From Mytilus galloprovincialis (taxonomy: Eukaryota; Mollusca; Bivalvia; Mytilida; Mytilidae), in the NCBI RefSeq assembly GCF_965363235.1, contig NC_134846.1, positions 90,080,571-90,144,570 on the forward strand: 64,000 nucleotides of DNA, given 5' to 3'. The notes beneath the pieces are model-generated. The model was not told the origin of the DNA. It worked only from the letters and a program-made list of their open reading frames with translations, and searched no databases. The position numbers were made by a program, and so were the translations under genes. Shown piece after piece: positions 20,905 through 34,800 of this stretch. Every line of letters begins with the position of its first letter. Within the stretch, counting starts at the first letter, position 1.

Positions 20905-22150
20905 ATATTCCATAACGGTCAACCAACTCATGATGGCGTCCATAAAATAAACGAACAGCAGATTTCAACTTCACCATTTGTTTTAATAGCTTCTACGTGT
21001 GTAGCAACCCCTATCAAGGAAATCATGATAGGAAAAATAATAAAATATCGTATCAATTGGCAGATATATATTTCATATGCAGGCGCTGCTTGAATGCTAC
21101 TACTTAGAAATTGAAAGTTCACAATTGGGTACCTGAAATCATCTCTTTGTCGTAAAGTTTTGTTTTCAACCGACCCTCATTGTCAATTTCTAGTTGTAAG
21201 TCAAGATATGATACAGACTTAAAGAATCTGCTTGCTCTACAGATGATTACTGAATGTATGTTTCAGACAAAGTTAAATAAAAGTATCATATCAATTTGAC
21301 ATTATCAATGATCAATATATGGACACATGCCAGAAGAACAGAAATGCACACATTCGAATTATTTCAAACACTCAATACACTTTAACTTCTGCTAAAAGTA
21401 TCAAGGACGCAAACTTAACCAAAAAACTTCATTGTAACTAAACCATAAAAATTAATTTACGGTCAGATGATCAGTCATGAACACCATACATTATATATAG
21501 TTAACATGTTGCTTATATAATCTGTTTTGTTCACACATCATTGTCAATATAATGAAACATGATGCGACTGTGGGAGGTTTAGCTAGCTATAAAACCAGGT
21601 ATAATCCAATAAATTTACAACTTAAGACGTTGCCTGTACTAAGACAGGAATAAAACAGTTGTTATGCATTAGTTTGGTATGTTTGAGCTTTTGATTTTTA
21701 CATTTGCTTAGGGACTTTCCATTTAGAATTTTTCTCAGAGCTCTGTGTTTTTGATATTTTACTTTCTATTACTCATCAGATAAATTCACTTTCCGAAAAA
21801 ACATAATTTAAGCAGTCACTGAAATATGAAAATGAGATGAAAGCTAATGGACATGTAACAGATGAAAACTGTGTCAAATAAGGTGACTGTTTTTCAAGGA
21901 TATAATGCATCAATTTTTTCAACCTTCTGGAGTATAAAGGCTTTATTATATACATAGTAAACACCATTGTCATGGAATTCATGCTATAGTGGGAGAAACT
22001 AATGAATCAACATTATTTGATGGAAATCATCAGAAGAATGAAAAATACAAACAGATGCTGACAGCACTAACTGTACCTTGGCCAATACCAAATCCTCGTA
22101 TTCAAATTTAATTTAATTCTTTTTTTGGCCATTTTAACTGTTTTTTTAAT
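20905..22150. other. Intergenic between the lipocalin and ZGRF1 3' ends
   Basis: No exon or tandem structure recognised. The neighbouring genes converge here. Confidence 0.55.
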
Positions 22151-22152
22151 TG

Positions 22153-22235
22153 AAGCGTCACTGATGAGTCTTTTGTAGTTGAAACGCATGTTTGGCGCAA
22201 ATACCAAATCTCAATCCTGGTATCTTTGATGAGTT
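22153..22235 (-). repeat. Reverse fragment of the 'gtttcgtctac' family
   Basis: 'gcgtcactgatgagtctttt' followed by a 'gaaacgcatgtttggcgcaa' block and 'aatcctggtatctttga'. Confidence 0.65.
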
Positions 22236-22312
22236 TATTTTCTCCAAAATAACAATATGTCAACTGATTCAATTCAACTGTTCATTAAATTCAACTTGAA
22301 ATTGGAATCTGG

Positions 22313-22318
22313 TTTATT
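22313..22318 (-). terminator. ZGRF1: Candidate ZGRF1 poly(A) signal
   Basis: AATAAA on the coding strand about 330 bp after the stop codon. Another lies near 22233. Hexamer matches only. Confidence 0.3.
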
Positions 22319-22647
22319 TCTGAGCATTTGGGACTAAACAAAATGAAAAATATAAATATTGTAGATTTTTTTCAGAATCAAAATTATACTTTTCTATAAC
22401 AACAGACTCATAATTTAATCTTATACAACAATAATCCATTTAAAACAACATAAATGTACGATTATCCTAATAAATATCTCTTATACAAAACTTCATATGT
22501 ATAAGATATGACCTTTATGGAGCTCAATCTCAAATTTCATAACCAACCTGGCTTATAATACAAAATATCTGTGTACAAAGTATGTACTGTCTACCCTGTA
22601 TTTCTAGACTAAACAACATGTACTGTTCAATAGAGAATTTAGTTTCG

Positions 22648-22898
22648 TCAGGAATTAAATACATTAGGCAGTTCTTCATCATCACTGTTAATGTTTTCAT
22701 CCTCCTCCAACAAAGACGGGTCTATTTTTCTCCTCTTTCTCCTTTGTCTAAGACCAGCAGTACCTGGTACCCGATAAGTCAGATCTTTCTGAAAGTCCAT
22801 CTCTTCTGACCAATGGTCCCCTTTCTCTAATGATACAGATTCAGGGACCAGTTGCTGTATATTAGGACTATCTGTCGATAATGATGATTTACAGGAAT
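22648..22898 (-). CDS. ZGRF1: ZGRF1 window exon 28 (terminal)
   Basis: Acceptor TTTATAG. Encodes SCKSSLSTDSPNIQQL, the basic RQRRKRRK stretch, an acidic end and stop TGA. Confidence 0.85.
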
Positions 22899-25800
22899 CT
22901 ATAAAATACACAAAAATACTGAACTCCAAGGAATATTCAAAATGGAAAGTCCTTATCAATTAATATAATATTTAACAGAGGGAAAAATAACAAGAGACAA
23001 AACCTATGAACTATTGTTTTTGTTAACCCTAGTACTGCAGGACGTCGATATAGTGACGACCTGTTTAACTTTACTATACTGCCGGTCGTCGATATATATT
23101 GATAACTTCCGGTAGTTTCATTAATTGCCGGTCGTCGATATATTGACTTTCTATACAAGGTAAAAGAGGGACGAAAGATACCAAAGGGACAGTCAAACTC
23201 ATAAATCTAAAACAAACTGACAACGCCATGGCTAAAAATGAAAAAGACAAACAGAAAAACAATAGTACACATGACACAACATAGAAAACTAAAAAATAAA
23301 CAACACGAACCCCACCAAAAACTAGGGGTGATCTCAGGTGCTCCGGAAGGGTAAGCAGATCCTGCTCCACATGCGGCACCCGTCGTGTTGCTTATGTGAT
23401 AACAAATCCGGTAAATAGTCTAATTCGGTAGGTCACATTCAGGAAAGGGAAGGGGATTGTAGTTACGACGTAAGGTTTCGAGTTCTAGCCAATCAAATCA
23501 CGCAGCTATTCTTATTTTTAGTCAATATTACATCAGGAGAAGGATTTCCCCGTAGAAAGATGTTTTCATTGGTTGCTTCCAGCATTCCATTCTAAAATTA
23601 TTTTGATGACAAAATTGACCTGTAGTTTGTTTACATTCGAGTTTGAAACAATGGAAGTTGTCAAAGAAGTAGCGGATGGAGATGCGTTTTTATAGCAAGT
23701 AGACCCTGAAAATTGTAATTTTGTTGAAGAAATAATTCTAAATGATGATTGTAATAAAGGATTTTTATGTTTTGATGAGGATGATCTAGAAAATGATGAA
23801 AAAATAGCGATGTTTAACACGTGGAAACCTGGATACACGTGGTCTCGCTTTTGATTCTGTAAAGAAGTTAAAACTCTGCCGTTTGACAAAATCCAGTGAT
23901 GATAGATTTCTTTAGTTTAATTATTGATTAAAATTTCATAAATAAGTTAGTTGAAGAAACAAACCGATACACTATAAACTTTTTTTTTCGTCAGAAAGGA
24001 CAATAACATTGAAACCACACTCGTGGTTCATATTCAAATTACCAAGGTTGACATGAAGTCGTGTTTCACGAAATAATGAAAATATAATATTGAAACAGCT
24101 ATTTGACTTTTAAGTGCTAATTAAATAAGATAAACAAATATGTTTAATGATCAAATAAATAAAAACATAATTTTTCTACTTTTATTTGATTTAACTAAAT
24201 AATTTCATAATCCACTGTCACTTATTTTACACTATGAAATTCTGCATTCAATTCTGCAAAACAAATACATTCAATGCTATTTTCTAAAATGTTCAGAAAT
24301 CAAAGAAAATTAACAAAACAATAACATTAGCATTAGGCTAATTAGCATCATGGCACTGCAGTGAACTGATAATCTATTTATAGCTGGCAGTACTAGGGTT
24401 AATAGGAAACAAACAGTATTTAAAGCAACAGAGAACATAAAACACTTCTGGATAACAGCAGTAAGCATATTTTCATAATACGTCTGTCGTTTCAAAATGA
24501 TGGTAGTTGGTAACTGGCTCTTGACTAGGACTGAAATATAAACAAATTTCACTTCCCATTAATAAACTCAATGAAGTAGCATTCTAAATATATACCTGTA
24601 AGAGACATTGGTGGACTACTGGAAGCATCATCTGTTAACATTTCTTGGTTGTTATGGTTACGTTTTTTCTTCTGTGAACTTTCCGTTGGTTTAGGTTCTA
24701 ATTTGAATCTTTCTCGTATAGTATCTGCACTCTGTAATCCTTGGAGACTGGAATCTATTAAAAATAAAGTTTGTCAAGTTTTTAAATATGTTTGATGGCC
24801 TATTTAATGTAAACAGGCTGCAATATAAAGACAATACATGTTTTGGCATTGATATTGATGTTCTGTCAGGGGTTAGAAGTGAAGGACTTCCTGAGAGGGA
24901 CTTTCTGAAAACAACCTAAACAACTGCTGGGTCTGTTTGTCTCCAATAGAGTATTGTCTGATTAAAAATTATTCAACATCTTATTTTTTTTATTTAATTG
25001 GAGAGTTTTGACAATAGCAATCATTGCACATCTTCTAGCTTTTATACAAATGGTATCCAAACTATTGTTCAAAATCAGGTTGAGCATGCCCCCAGAAAAA
25101 ATCACCCATGCTAAAATGATTTAGACAGCTATAACGAATCTGGACCCTTTATATTTTCATGTCATGGAAATAGAAATGCTTCTGACAATAACATATATTT
25201 TTGGAAACAATAAATGTTTTATATTCAAAATTTTTCAATTGATTGTATATAGCTCTGAAAGTATGAATGCTCCATTTATCAATTTTCAATTTCTAGATGC
25301 ATTTCAAACTTTTAAAGGCATACAAATTTTCAGATAAATGCGGGCCAACTACCATTACTTAGCCTGGATTAAAAAAAACTTTTGTGAGCATCATCATATA
25401 TCCCATCCCATCTCCCAACATTCTCCCTTGGTAAACAAAATCTTACTTAGATTCCTAAGTTCAAAGTCTTATAACTCCTACAAAAGACAAACTGTGCCAT
25501 ATAGATATATTTAAATATTTAAAAGGTGACCCATTCCAGTGGCACGTCTGTGTACACCTTCACCAAAAGAAATCCCTCCCTTTCTGATACTGGTATCTGT
25601 ATGTGTGTACCTTCATATGTAGGTTTTTGTGTATAAGTGTTTGTTTACGTAACAAACACAGCTGTACAGTGTATCTTACCTTTACATTGCTGTATAATTT
25701 GATGCCACAATTTATTCTTGGTCAGGTTATTTTCATTACCAACAATCAACAGATGATGTTTGGCTCTAGTCAAGGCAACATTGGTTCTCCTGTGAAATCA

Positions 25801-28800
25801 TAGTATCTCATAGAACATTTAAATTTATTTTGTGTTACAAATAAAACTTCTGTATATGGTCATGATTTTTTCTTCATTTTAATATCTTTAAAAAATATTT
25901 TCTTCATTTTAATATCTTTAAAAAATATAAACTGTTAACACAGATTTATATCTTGTCTTTTTGTTATTAGATGGTAAAATGCAAATGTTGAAATTAAAAT
26001 AACAATATGATCAAGTTATGCAAAATATTTAAAGTCAATGAACCATAACTAAAGGAACCAGGCCAAACAATCTCCATGGAAATGAAATGCATCAATGCTA
26101 AAACAACTACATTCCAAATTTCATTGAACAAACACTAGTGGATTCTAATAAAGTTGAACTGACCTAATCACAAACCTATACATGTAAAGTTCATCAAGGC
26201 AAGATGAAATGCGGTCATCTCAACCGTACATAATTAATCCTTATAACTTATTTATACAGATTTACATGAAGGATCACAGAATATAAAGAGGATTTGCTCC
26301 TTCACAATATGTCTTATCCTACCCTTACCAACAACTTAAACTGAATTTAAATATTCAAATTATTACATGCTTTATGTGAAAAAGAAGATGTGGTATTATA
26401 GCAATTAAGACAACTCTTCACATGAGACCAAATGATAGAGAAATTTTCAACTATAGGTCACCGTACAGCTTTCAACAATGAACAAAGTCAATACCATAGT
26501 CAGCTATAAAAGGCGACGAAATAACAAGTGTAAAACAATTCAAACGAGATAACAAATGGCCTAATGAATTGATATCTGTTTTCACCGGACTGGTTTTAGG
26601 CAAAATGGTTTAAAAATTTCAACTGATAAAATGATTAAATATTGTTGGAATCCAGCATACTTTTCATTATCAATAAATCCCACATTTCTGGTTCTGACAC
26701 AAGACAGGAGGATCACATCTCTCTCTCCTCCTTGGAAAGCATCAACTGTAGAAACCATTACACCCTTCAACTCTTTACAGTTTCTGTCAAAATAACAAGT
26801 TAATTCACAAATCATAGAAAGGTATCACAAATGCATTAACTTTGTCCATGTGGATTGACAACAGCTTTTCTTAATTTTGAATCCTTGTCACTTTGTATGT
26901 TAGCTAGTAGTTACTGCAAATGTCAGCTTAGCAAACCTATACTGAGACAAATCTTATAACTTTTGTAGCTTTCACTTACTACCAGTATAAGTCACTGATA
27001 TGAATTGTTTTCAATTTATTTTGTTCGTTAGTTAAGTCTTATGTTTGATTTTGTTCCTTTTTATGGACTCCTTCTTTTTTTCAATACTTTTGTAATACCA
27101 TTTTTCAGCAGTCTAAGTAAAGGTTTATTTTATACTTACTTATTGCTGCCTAGCAAGTTTGTAATTTTATACATCTGAGATTTATAGAGGGAGATAACTC
27201 CAATCCTGACAGGATCTACATCTCGGTCAACCAGTACCTCAATCAGAAACATTATAAACTGGGCCTCTTTGTCATTGTAAAAGCTGCCATCTCTGTCATT
27301 GATTTCTAGGCCATCACATACATCATAAAAGCAAAGGGCAGGTAACTCATCCTTAAAAAGGTATAGTAATCATTCAACATTGAATTTTAAAAATTTCAAA
27401 GTGACTTTTTGTCCCTAGTTAACATGGCTATATAGGTTTTATAAGTATAAAGAAGCAAATAAGCAACATTAAAATATATTTGAAGGTCCCCTAAAGGTTT
27501 TGTAGGACTATGAGAGCCATATTGCACATAAAACCTCCATGTCCATTTTAAACTGTTGGCAGGTATTGACCTATTTTTGTGTCATTTGGTCATATCTTCT
27601 TTTATTCAGATTCATAAACTAAACATAGAAAAATTTTGTAGTCTATAATTTTGATTAATTTTGATATTAAGGGGGCTTGCGGGTATAAATCATTTTTTTT
27701 TTGTAATATAGGATTTCGCTATATTTTTTCAAAAATAAACTTTATCATATACTAATAGGAAAATGAAATATAAAAATGGGGTCACCTTTCATTTAAGCTC
27801 ACAATCTGCCTCCAAAAGAAGCATACATTTTTGTTAATGTCCTTTTTTTCTGTAGAACTAATAGGAGAAATAAAGGTAATATTGAAATAAAAAAAGAACT
27901 AAATTACAGAAATTGCTTAAATTTTACAATTATTTAGTTTATGTAAAGCTTATTTGAAAACAATAATAAAAAATATAGGTCACCGATGAGTTAAAGAAGA
28001 TATTTCAATTCTAATGCCAAAAAATGGCATTTTTGTACAAAAGGGAGATAATTTGGAGCTTTTTCAATAATATAAACATTTTAAAAGTCATCTGGGGCCA
28101 AACTGAATCTATTTTTTAGATGATTTTAGTACCATATCATAAAGTAATAACTAATAGTGTAATAAATAAAATTTGTAATAAAAACACAAATGTTTAATTT
28201 TTTGCCGACATTTTTGTACCGACGAGCCTCCTTCAGTATACATATACTAACCATGACTGGGTCCCTGTCCTCCACAGATATCCCATTCCTCAATACATTA
28301 TCATAAAATAGAGAGTTGGAGACTTGACTGATATATGGATGACATCTGTACTGTGTGTGTAACATAACAGGACTATGACCCTACAAAATATTCCTTATAT
28401 ATTCCCTCACATGAAATTCAAGGCAAGTTATTTTTATGAGTAGCAAATATATCTATTCCCTCACATGAAATTCAAGGCAAGTTATTTTTATGAGTAGCAA
28501 ATATATCTATTCCCTCACATGAAATTCAAGGCAAGTTATTTTTATGAGTAGCAAATATATCAATTTTCACAGGATCAAATATTTGGGGTTTTAATGCAAC
28601 CATTTTTTTTTAATTATCAACTTCGATGGAAACAGATATCAAATAAACCTTTCTATACTCATGATACTGTTTTATAAGTTACAAACATTAAAAAGAATTT
28701 GCATGCAATCTCATGCTAGCATACTCCCACTGGTAATTCAGTATTGACAAACAAGAAGTATATAGATTTGAGTAACACTCACATGTTGCATCTCATTATA

Positions 28801-31800
28801 GTTAAGCTGTTGACCAAATACAAAGTCATTTTTTTAAAGTTTGAAAATTAGGTTATTGCAATTTAGTCTAACTTCTTAAAAGGAACAAACTTAAAAAAAA
28901 AAACCCAGTAATTACCATTAGTGTAATTCTATCAAAGAGGGTCTGTTCCAGTCCATGTACTGTTGATGATTCACTGCCTTGTATTGTAGGATCTAGTTGC
29001 TGGAAAAAAACTTCCATTTGAATGGGTACAATATAGGCCATTTGGAATTGATAACATACACATGCAAAATTTGCTCACATGAATTTCACATGAATCTCAC
29101 ATGAAATTCACATGAAAAATTTCACGTGAGATTCACCTCAATCGAGCTTATACATGAAAATCACGTGAAAATTTTGAGATTCACATGAATTTGATGTGAA
29201 ATTTTTCAAATTTTTTTATTATTGTTATTTGAAATACTATTTTTTTTAAATTCATGTGATTTCTAATTATTGCAATACTCAACCAGTTGCATTATTCAGA
29301 TTAAGAAAAACCTTACAATAATTTTAATGAATTCACAGTATTACAAATGTTATAGAAGATTGTATATGAAGTTTTATGATTGAAATTATCTACCTTAGGG
29401 TCACCAACTAAAACCAATTTCTGACATTTGAACTTTGCCACAGGTAACATAGAGGCTGGCTCAGTCATCTGTGAACATTCATCTAACAACACTATCTAGA
29501 AATAAAAATAATTATCAAATACATATTTTTTTGTGGCTTCTTTTTCATTTTAAAGTTACTAGTCCTAAAAAAATGTAAATTAATACACGTCTAACCAACA
29601 AATAAAATGTGACAGTGGCTATGAGTTACAACTTCTCAGAACAAGTACAGGACACAATATATTTTCACATTTGTTATCTCATGTCTTGAAGTTAATGTAA
29701 AAGCAGTTAAACAATAATAAGGTTAAGGTGGTACCCAACACTTTCACTAAAATTAATTTGGCTCGTTTAATTTTCATAAAATTTGGACAATGTATTTACT
29801 TTGACCCTCTAACAAAAATATAAAAATTTCAACAATTTTGAACCAACCGTTTTGTCAGAAAAATTACACTGGTTATATAGCAGTTTGACAAACACCTATT
29901 TTGATCATTGAGAAGCTTAACATTCCCTATATAACACAACATAATTAAAACCTTTAGCTGACTTTACAGAGTTATCTCCCTGTAGTGTTAGGTACCACCT
30001 TAAATGATGATTTAATTTTTTTTAATATTTTTCTCTTTTTTTGTTTGTTTTTGAAGATATCAGTGTGTATCAGAAGAACTTATAGGATATGTCAATGAAA
30101 CAGAATAATTTTATCCTTTCTACATACAAACTGATATATCGTTTTACAATTTTCATGTTAGATATAGAAATACAACTTGTATGAACCGTGTGATTATTCC
30201 TGTATATTAAAAGATTTAACAGACTTACAGGAAACTTCATATCTTTGAGAGTATTAGCTGAACAGGAAGCACATGTTACTCCAACCACCCGCACTTTACT
30301 CAGTTTCTGTGAAACAGAATACAATGGATTAAATGAACCTCTTTTATCTGCTGGTTTCAAAAATTCTTTACTATTAATGGTACTTTTCATATCGTTTCAC
30401 AAACCCCTTATCACTGTTTGGAGATTTGAGCCTGTTGACGAGAGAATCTGCACCAGTTGAACTTTTGACGTCATATAAAAATCACTCTTCAATTGTGGTG
30501 TCAGATATTTTCTATTGGGACATCAACATTTGTGATGTCCAGTAATGGCTGACAAATAGCGATAAAGTGTATTTGTCACTATGGCAATTTATCACTGAAT
30601 GCTTTACCTCTATTCTATTTTTGACAAATATTTATGTCACAGAAAAAATATATCTGAGATTCATCAATTAAGTAAAAAAACAAAAATTTTCCTAGTCTTA
30701 TCATTTTAATATGTACACAATATAAAAATAAGGAGATGCAATAAGCTACCTACTAAAGTTTAAATGAAGTTGATGTAAGCAATCATAGCTATAGGCAACA
30801 GTACAAATTTCACAATTTTTACTTAGGACAATAAAAAATTACTTACAGCTCTGGACACCATTGGTGTGTAGGCACTAGGGCAGCAACAAACTTATTTCAA
30901 AAGTAACAAAGATTAAAATACCTTTTTATTTTCTCCAAGTTTGTGTTTCTCGATACTTTGTTTTACATGTCTGGAAAAAAATATTTATAAGAAATAAATC
31001 ATTTATGAATCTGCATTAGTCATTATAACCTCACTGGGGTAAATGTGATATCTTCAACTGTTACACTGAAGAATGTAATATTATGTACCAACAAATTTTT
31101 AACACCTCTTTACAAAATACTAAGATTAATACAACAAATAAAAATTCAGTGATTATTCTTCCCTAAATATTCTTTGCTTGGTTATCCACTGCTTTAAAGC
31201 TACAGAAATTATTAATGTTTCACTCTATGACTGTAAAATCCTATTTACTCACTGTTTCTCTGTGGTGGTAAGTTCACCACTACGTAACATCATTTGTAAA
31301 TCTTTCAGTTCCTGACTGTCTGACCCTGTAGCATGTACACTATAATGTAAAATAATTATATGTACACTATAATGTAAAATATTTATATGTAACGTGACGG
31401 TACCCAAATTGCACCTATTTTGACAGTTTTTTCATCTACGTTTTTTTATGATGAAAACAAAAATGTCCATTCTGTGTTTATTTTGTAGCTCTATCCTTCT
31501 TTATTATAAAGGTACACCAATTTGATTTTTATTCCATATGGAATCATAGAAAAATTGGTCTAAACTGACCTCCAAACCATCAATGATTCTGAAATGAGGA
31601 GTACCCAAATTGCTTCCATGCTTAAATTCACATAGTCAAAAGTCTAATAACAGAGCTTTTGTTTAATTTCTTTAAATATTTTGAACAACTGGATATTAGT
31701 CCATGCTTACTCTTCATTATTTTTTAAATGGATACTTGTAACATATTGTATTTGCTCATTTTAAAAAGATGACGTTTTGATGACGTCGCATGGCGACGTT

Positions 31801-34800
31801 TCAGTACATTTTGCTTTTTCAGTAAATACTTCATCTGTTGATAGATACTGTGAACGTTTTGTGCATATCTAAATAGTTTTACCCATGTTGAAAGATGTGC
31901 TTAGTATCAAATCATATAAAAACAAATTGTTTAGTCTCTAGAAAATCTTGTAAGATTTTCGCTGCTAGTTTGCTAAATAGGTGCAATTTGGGTACTCGGT
32001 GCAATTTGGGTACCGTTACGTTACACTATAATGTAAATGTTTATATGTATGTGTGCACTATTATGTAAAATGTTCATAATTATAATCTTCTAAAACTTCT
32101 GGCAACACGGCATCATTACTAGACAAAAAATCTTGAAAATGAAGAGGTATCGTTCCCATGTTTTTGAATAGTGTTGTATGCACCAATAATATTTCTACTT
32201 GCAAATAAATGGAATGAAGAATAGATCTAACACAATGGCTTGCTTTAAAACAATTAAAATATAAAAAAGAAAATCATACTTCAATTAATGTATTTTACAC
32301 AATAAAATTTATGTTTTACTTTTTTCTACTTTTTTATAATGTGAAATTGAAAATTATGAAGATTACTTACCTGAAGGGTAATATAGGTTTGGATATTTTT
32401 TTAACACTACCAACTCTTACAAACTCCTCAAATCCTATGGCTAATAACCTATAAATATATTGTACGTTTTAGTACATTATCACAATAAACTAGGCAAAGT
32501 GATAAAAATCAAAACCTCATGTACACCTTAAAATTATGTACAAACAGCTCAACTATCTCCCAAAAGGCAAATATTAATAAAAATTAAAATCCTGACCACA
32601 ATGCACACCTTTAATTAATGTACAAGCAGCCAGCAAAGAGAAAACTTCCTAGCATACAAACTGTAGGAGGAGTTATGCAAAATAACTATATACCTATAAT
32701 TGGACAGACGGATGGAAGGACAGACAGATGGAGGGACAGAGGGATGGATGGACAGGGGTAAAACAATATGTGCCCCAACTTTTTGTTGCTGGGGTATAAA
32801 AATGTTGAAGTTATAACAATTTTCTGTAGCATGAGTTCTAATTCTGGCCAGGGAGGAACAAAATTTGCTTCCACAAATTTACACATCTTACATTGTTGGG
32901 CTGATATTTAGACGAAACTATATATACAGAATGTGTTTTCAGCCTTGTATCACAATCACTGATGATCCAATGGATAAAACCTATCGTAGAGTTATCACTG
33001 GTTCACCATACTTATTATATATTCTATATACAACATTACTTTTCTGAGACAATTTATGAAAAAAAATTTGAATTATAATCGTAATGTTTTTTTCTACAAT
33101 AAATTGACTTAAAACTTGACAACTAAGTAGTAAACTTGAGAACTAAGGAACTTCTTACCCATTCAGAATTCTGTCTACAGCAACATTAGTGGTGGAGGCT
33201 ATTAAAAGTTTCCATGGAAAGGGAACTCCAGGGGTGTATGTATCATTCCTCTCAAACAACCAAACTAAAAATACTACGACTACTGACAATAGAAAACTTT
33301 TACCGGCTCCAAACACACCTGAAAATGTAAAATGGTATGATAAATATAGGAAGACTGTGTCAAAAGTCACAAATGATCCAGCTCAAGATTGCTTATAATA
33401 TGTTAAATATTTTTTAATCTTTGGTCAGTAAACATTCTGGCAACTTTAATTAATGCTCCTTAACCTTTAGAATAGACATACAAGGTATAAGTAAGATATA
33501 TTTTTGTCGGTCAGTAACCATTCTGGCCACTCTTAATAAATGTTGTAGACCTTGCAATCCCTGACCATTAGTTAAGACATACCATGTATAAGTAATATAT
33601 CTTTCTCTCGGTCAGTAAACATTCTGGCCACTATAATTAATGCTGTAGACCTTGCTATCACTAACCATTAGTTAAGACATACCATGTATAAGTAATATAT
33701 CCTTCTGTTGGTCAGTAAACATTCTGGCCACTATAATTAATGCTGTAGACCTTGCTATCACTGACCATTAGTTAAGACATACCATGTATAAGTAATATAT
33801 CCTTCTGTTGGTCAGTAAACATTCTGGCCACTATAATTAATGCTGTAGACCTTGCTATCACTAACCATTAGTTAAGACATACCATGTATAAGTAATATAT
33901 CCTTCTGTTGGTCAGTAAACATTCTGGCCACTCTAAGTAATGCTGTAGACTGATCTTCATTCAATTTATACTGGTTTATAAGTTCTTCTACCTTCTCATC
34001 CTAAAATGAAGTAAACATACATAAATAAGTCCTATTAACATTCTTTTAATATGCATGTTAATAAGGAAACTATATCATGATATATTATCAAAATTGAATA
34101 TCAATTTCATTGTTACTATGTTTGTTTGCATAAGCCATTGTACAGAATTTGGCTGTACAGAATTTGGCACTGATATTAAGTTAACACATATATTTTGTCG
34201 CTCACCTTGGTCTATGTGAATATTAAACAATGGACACAGATGGATTCATGACAAAATTGTGTTTTGGTGATGGTGATGTGTTTGTAGATCTTACTTTACT
34301 AAACATTCTTGCTGCTTACAATTATCTCTATCTATAACAGTACTTTCTGTGGAAAATGTTATTGAAAATCTTCAAATTTTAAGAAAATTGTTAAAAATTG
34401 ACTATGAAGGGCAATAACTCCTTAGGGGGTCAATTGACTATTTTGGTCATACTGACTTATTTTTAGTTCTTACTTTGCTGTACATTATTGCTGTTTACAG
34501 TTTATCTCTATCTATAATTAATATTCAAGATAATAACAAAACTAGAGGCTCTAAAGAGCCTGTGTCGCTCACCTTGGTCTATGTGCATATTAAACAAAGG
34601 ACACAAATGGATTCATGACAAAATTGTATTTTGGTGATGGTGATGTGTTTGAAGTTCTTACTTTACTGAACGATTTTGCTTCTTACAATTATATCTATAA
34701 TGAACTTTGCCCATTAGTAACAGAGAACTATATTTGGTAAAAATTTACATAAATTTACCAAATTAATGAAAATTGTTAAAAATTGACTATAAAGGGCAAT

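Larger units (their letters stand above)
23023..24402. mobile_element. piggyBac-like relic with TTAA ends
   Basis: TTAA target sites at 23023-23026 and 24399-24402 flank 12-bp perfect terminal inverted repeats CCCTAGTACTGC (23027-23038 and 24387-24398 in reverse). TTAA duplication with CCCTAG termini is the piggyBac superfamily signature. At the left end a (G)GTCGTCGATATA motif recurs three times as subterminal repeats. A separate dispersed repeat sits inside at 23165-23475, and a decayed open frame at 23651-23854. No transposase catalytic core is present, so it is non-autonomous. It lies in the last ZGRF1 intron. Confidence 0.8.

Noticed and set aside
23566-23889. 107-codon minus-strand open frame in the piggyBac-like relic
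   Set aside because: The opposite strand has the more protein-like composition; this frame is probably its shadow.
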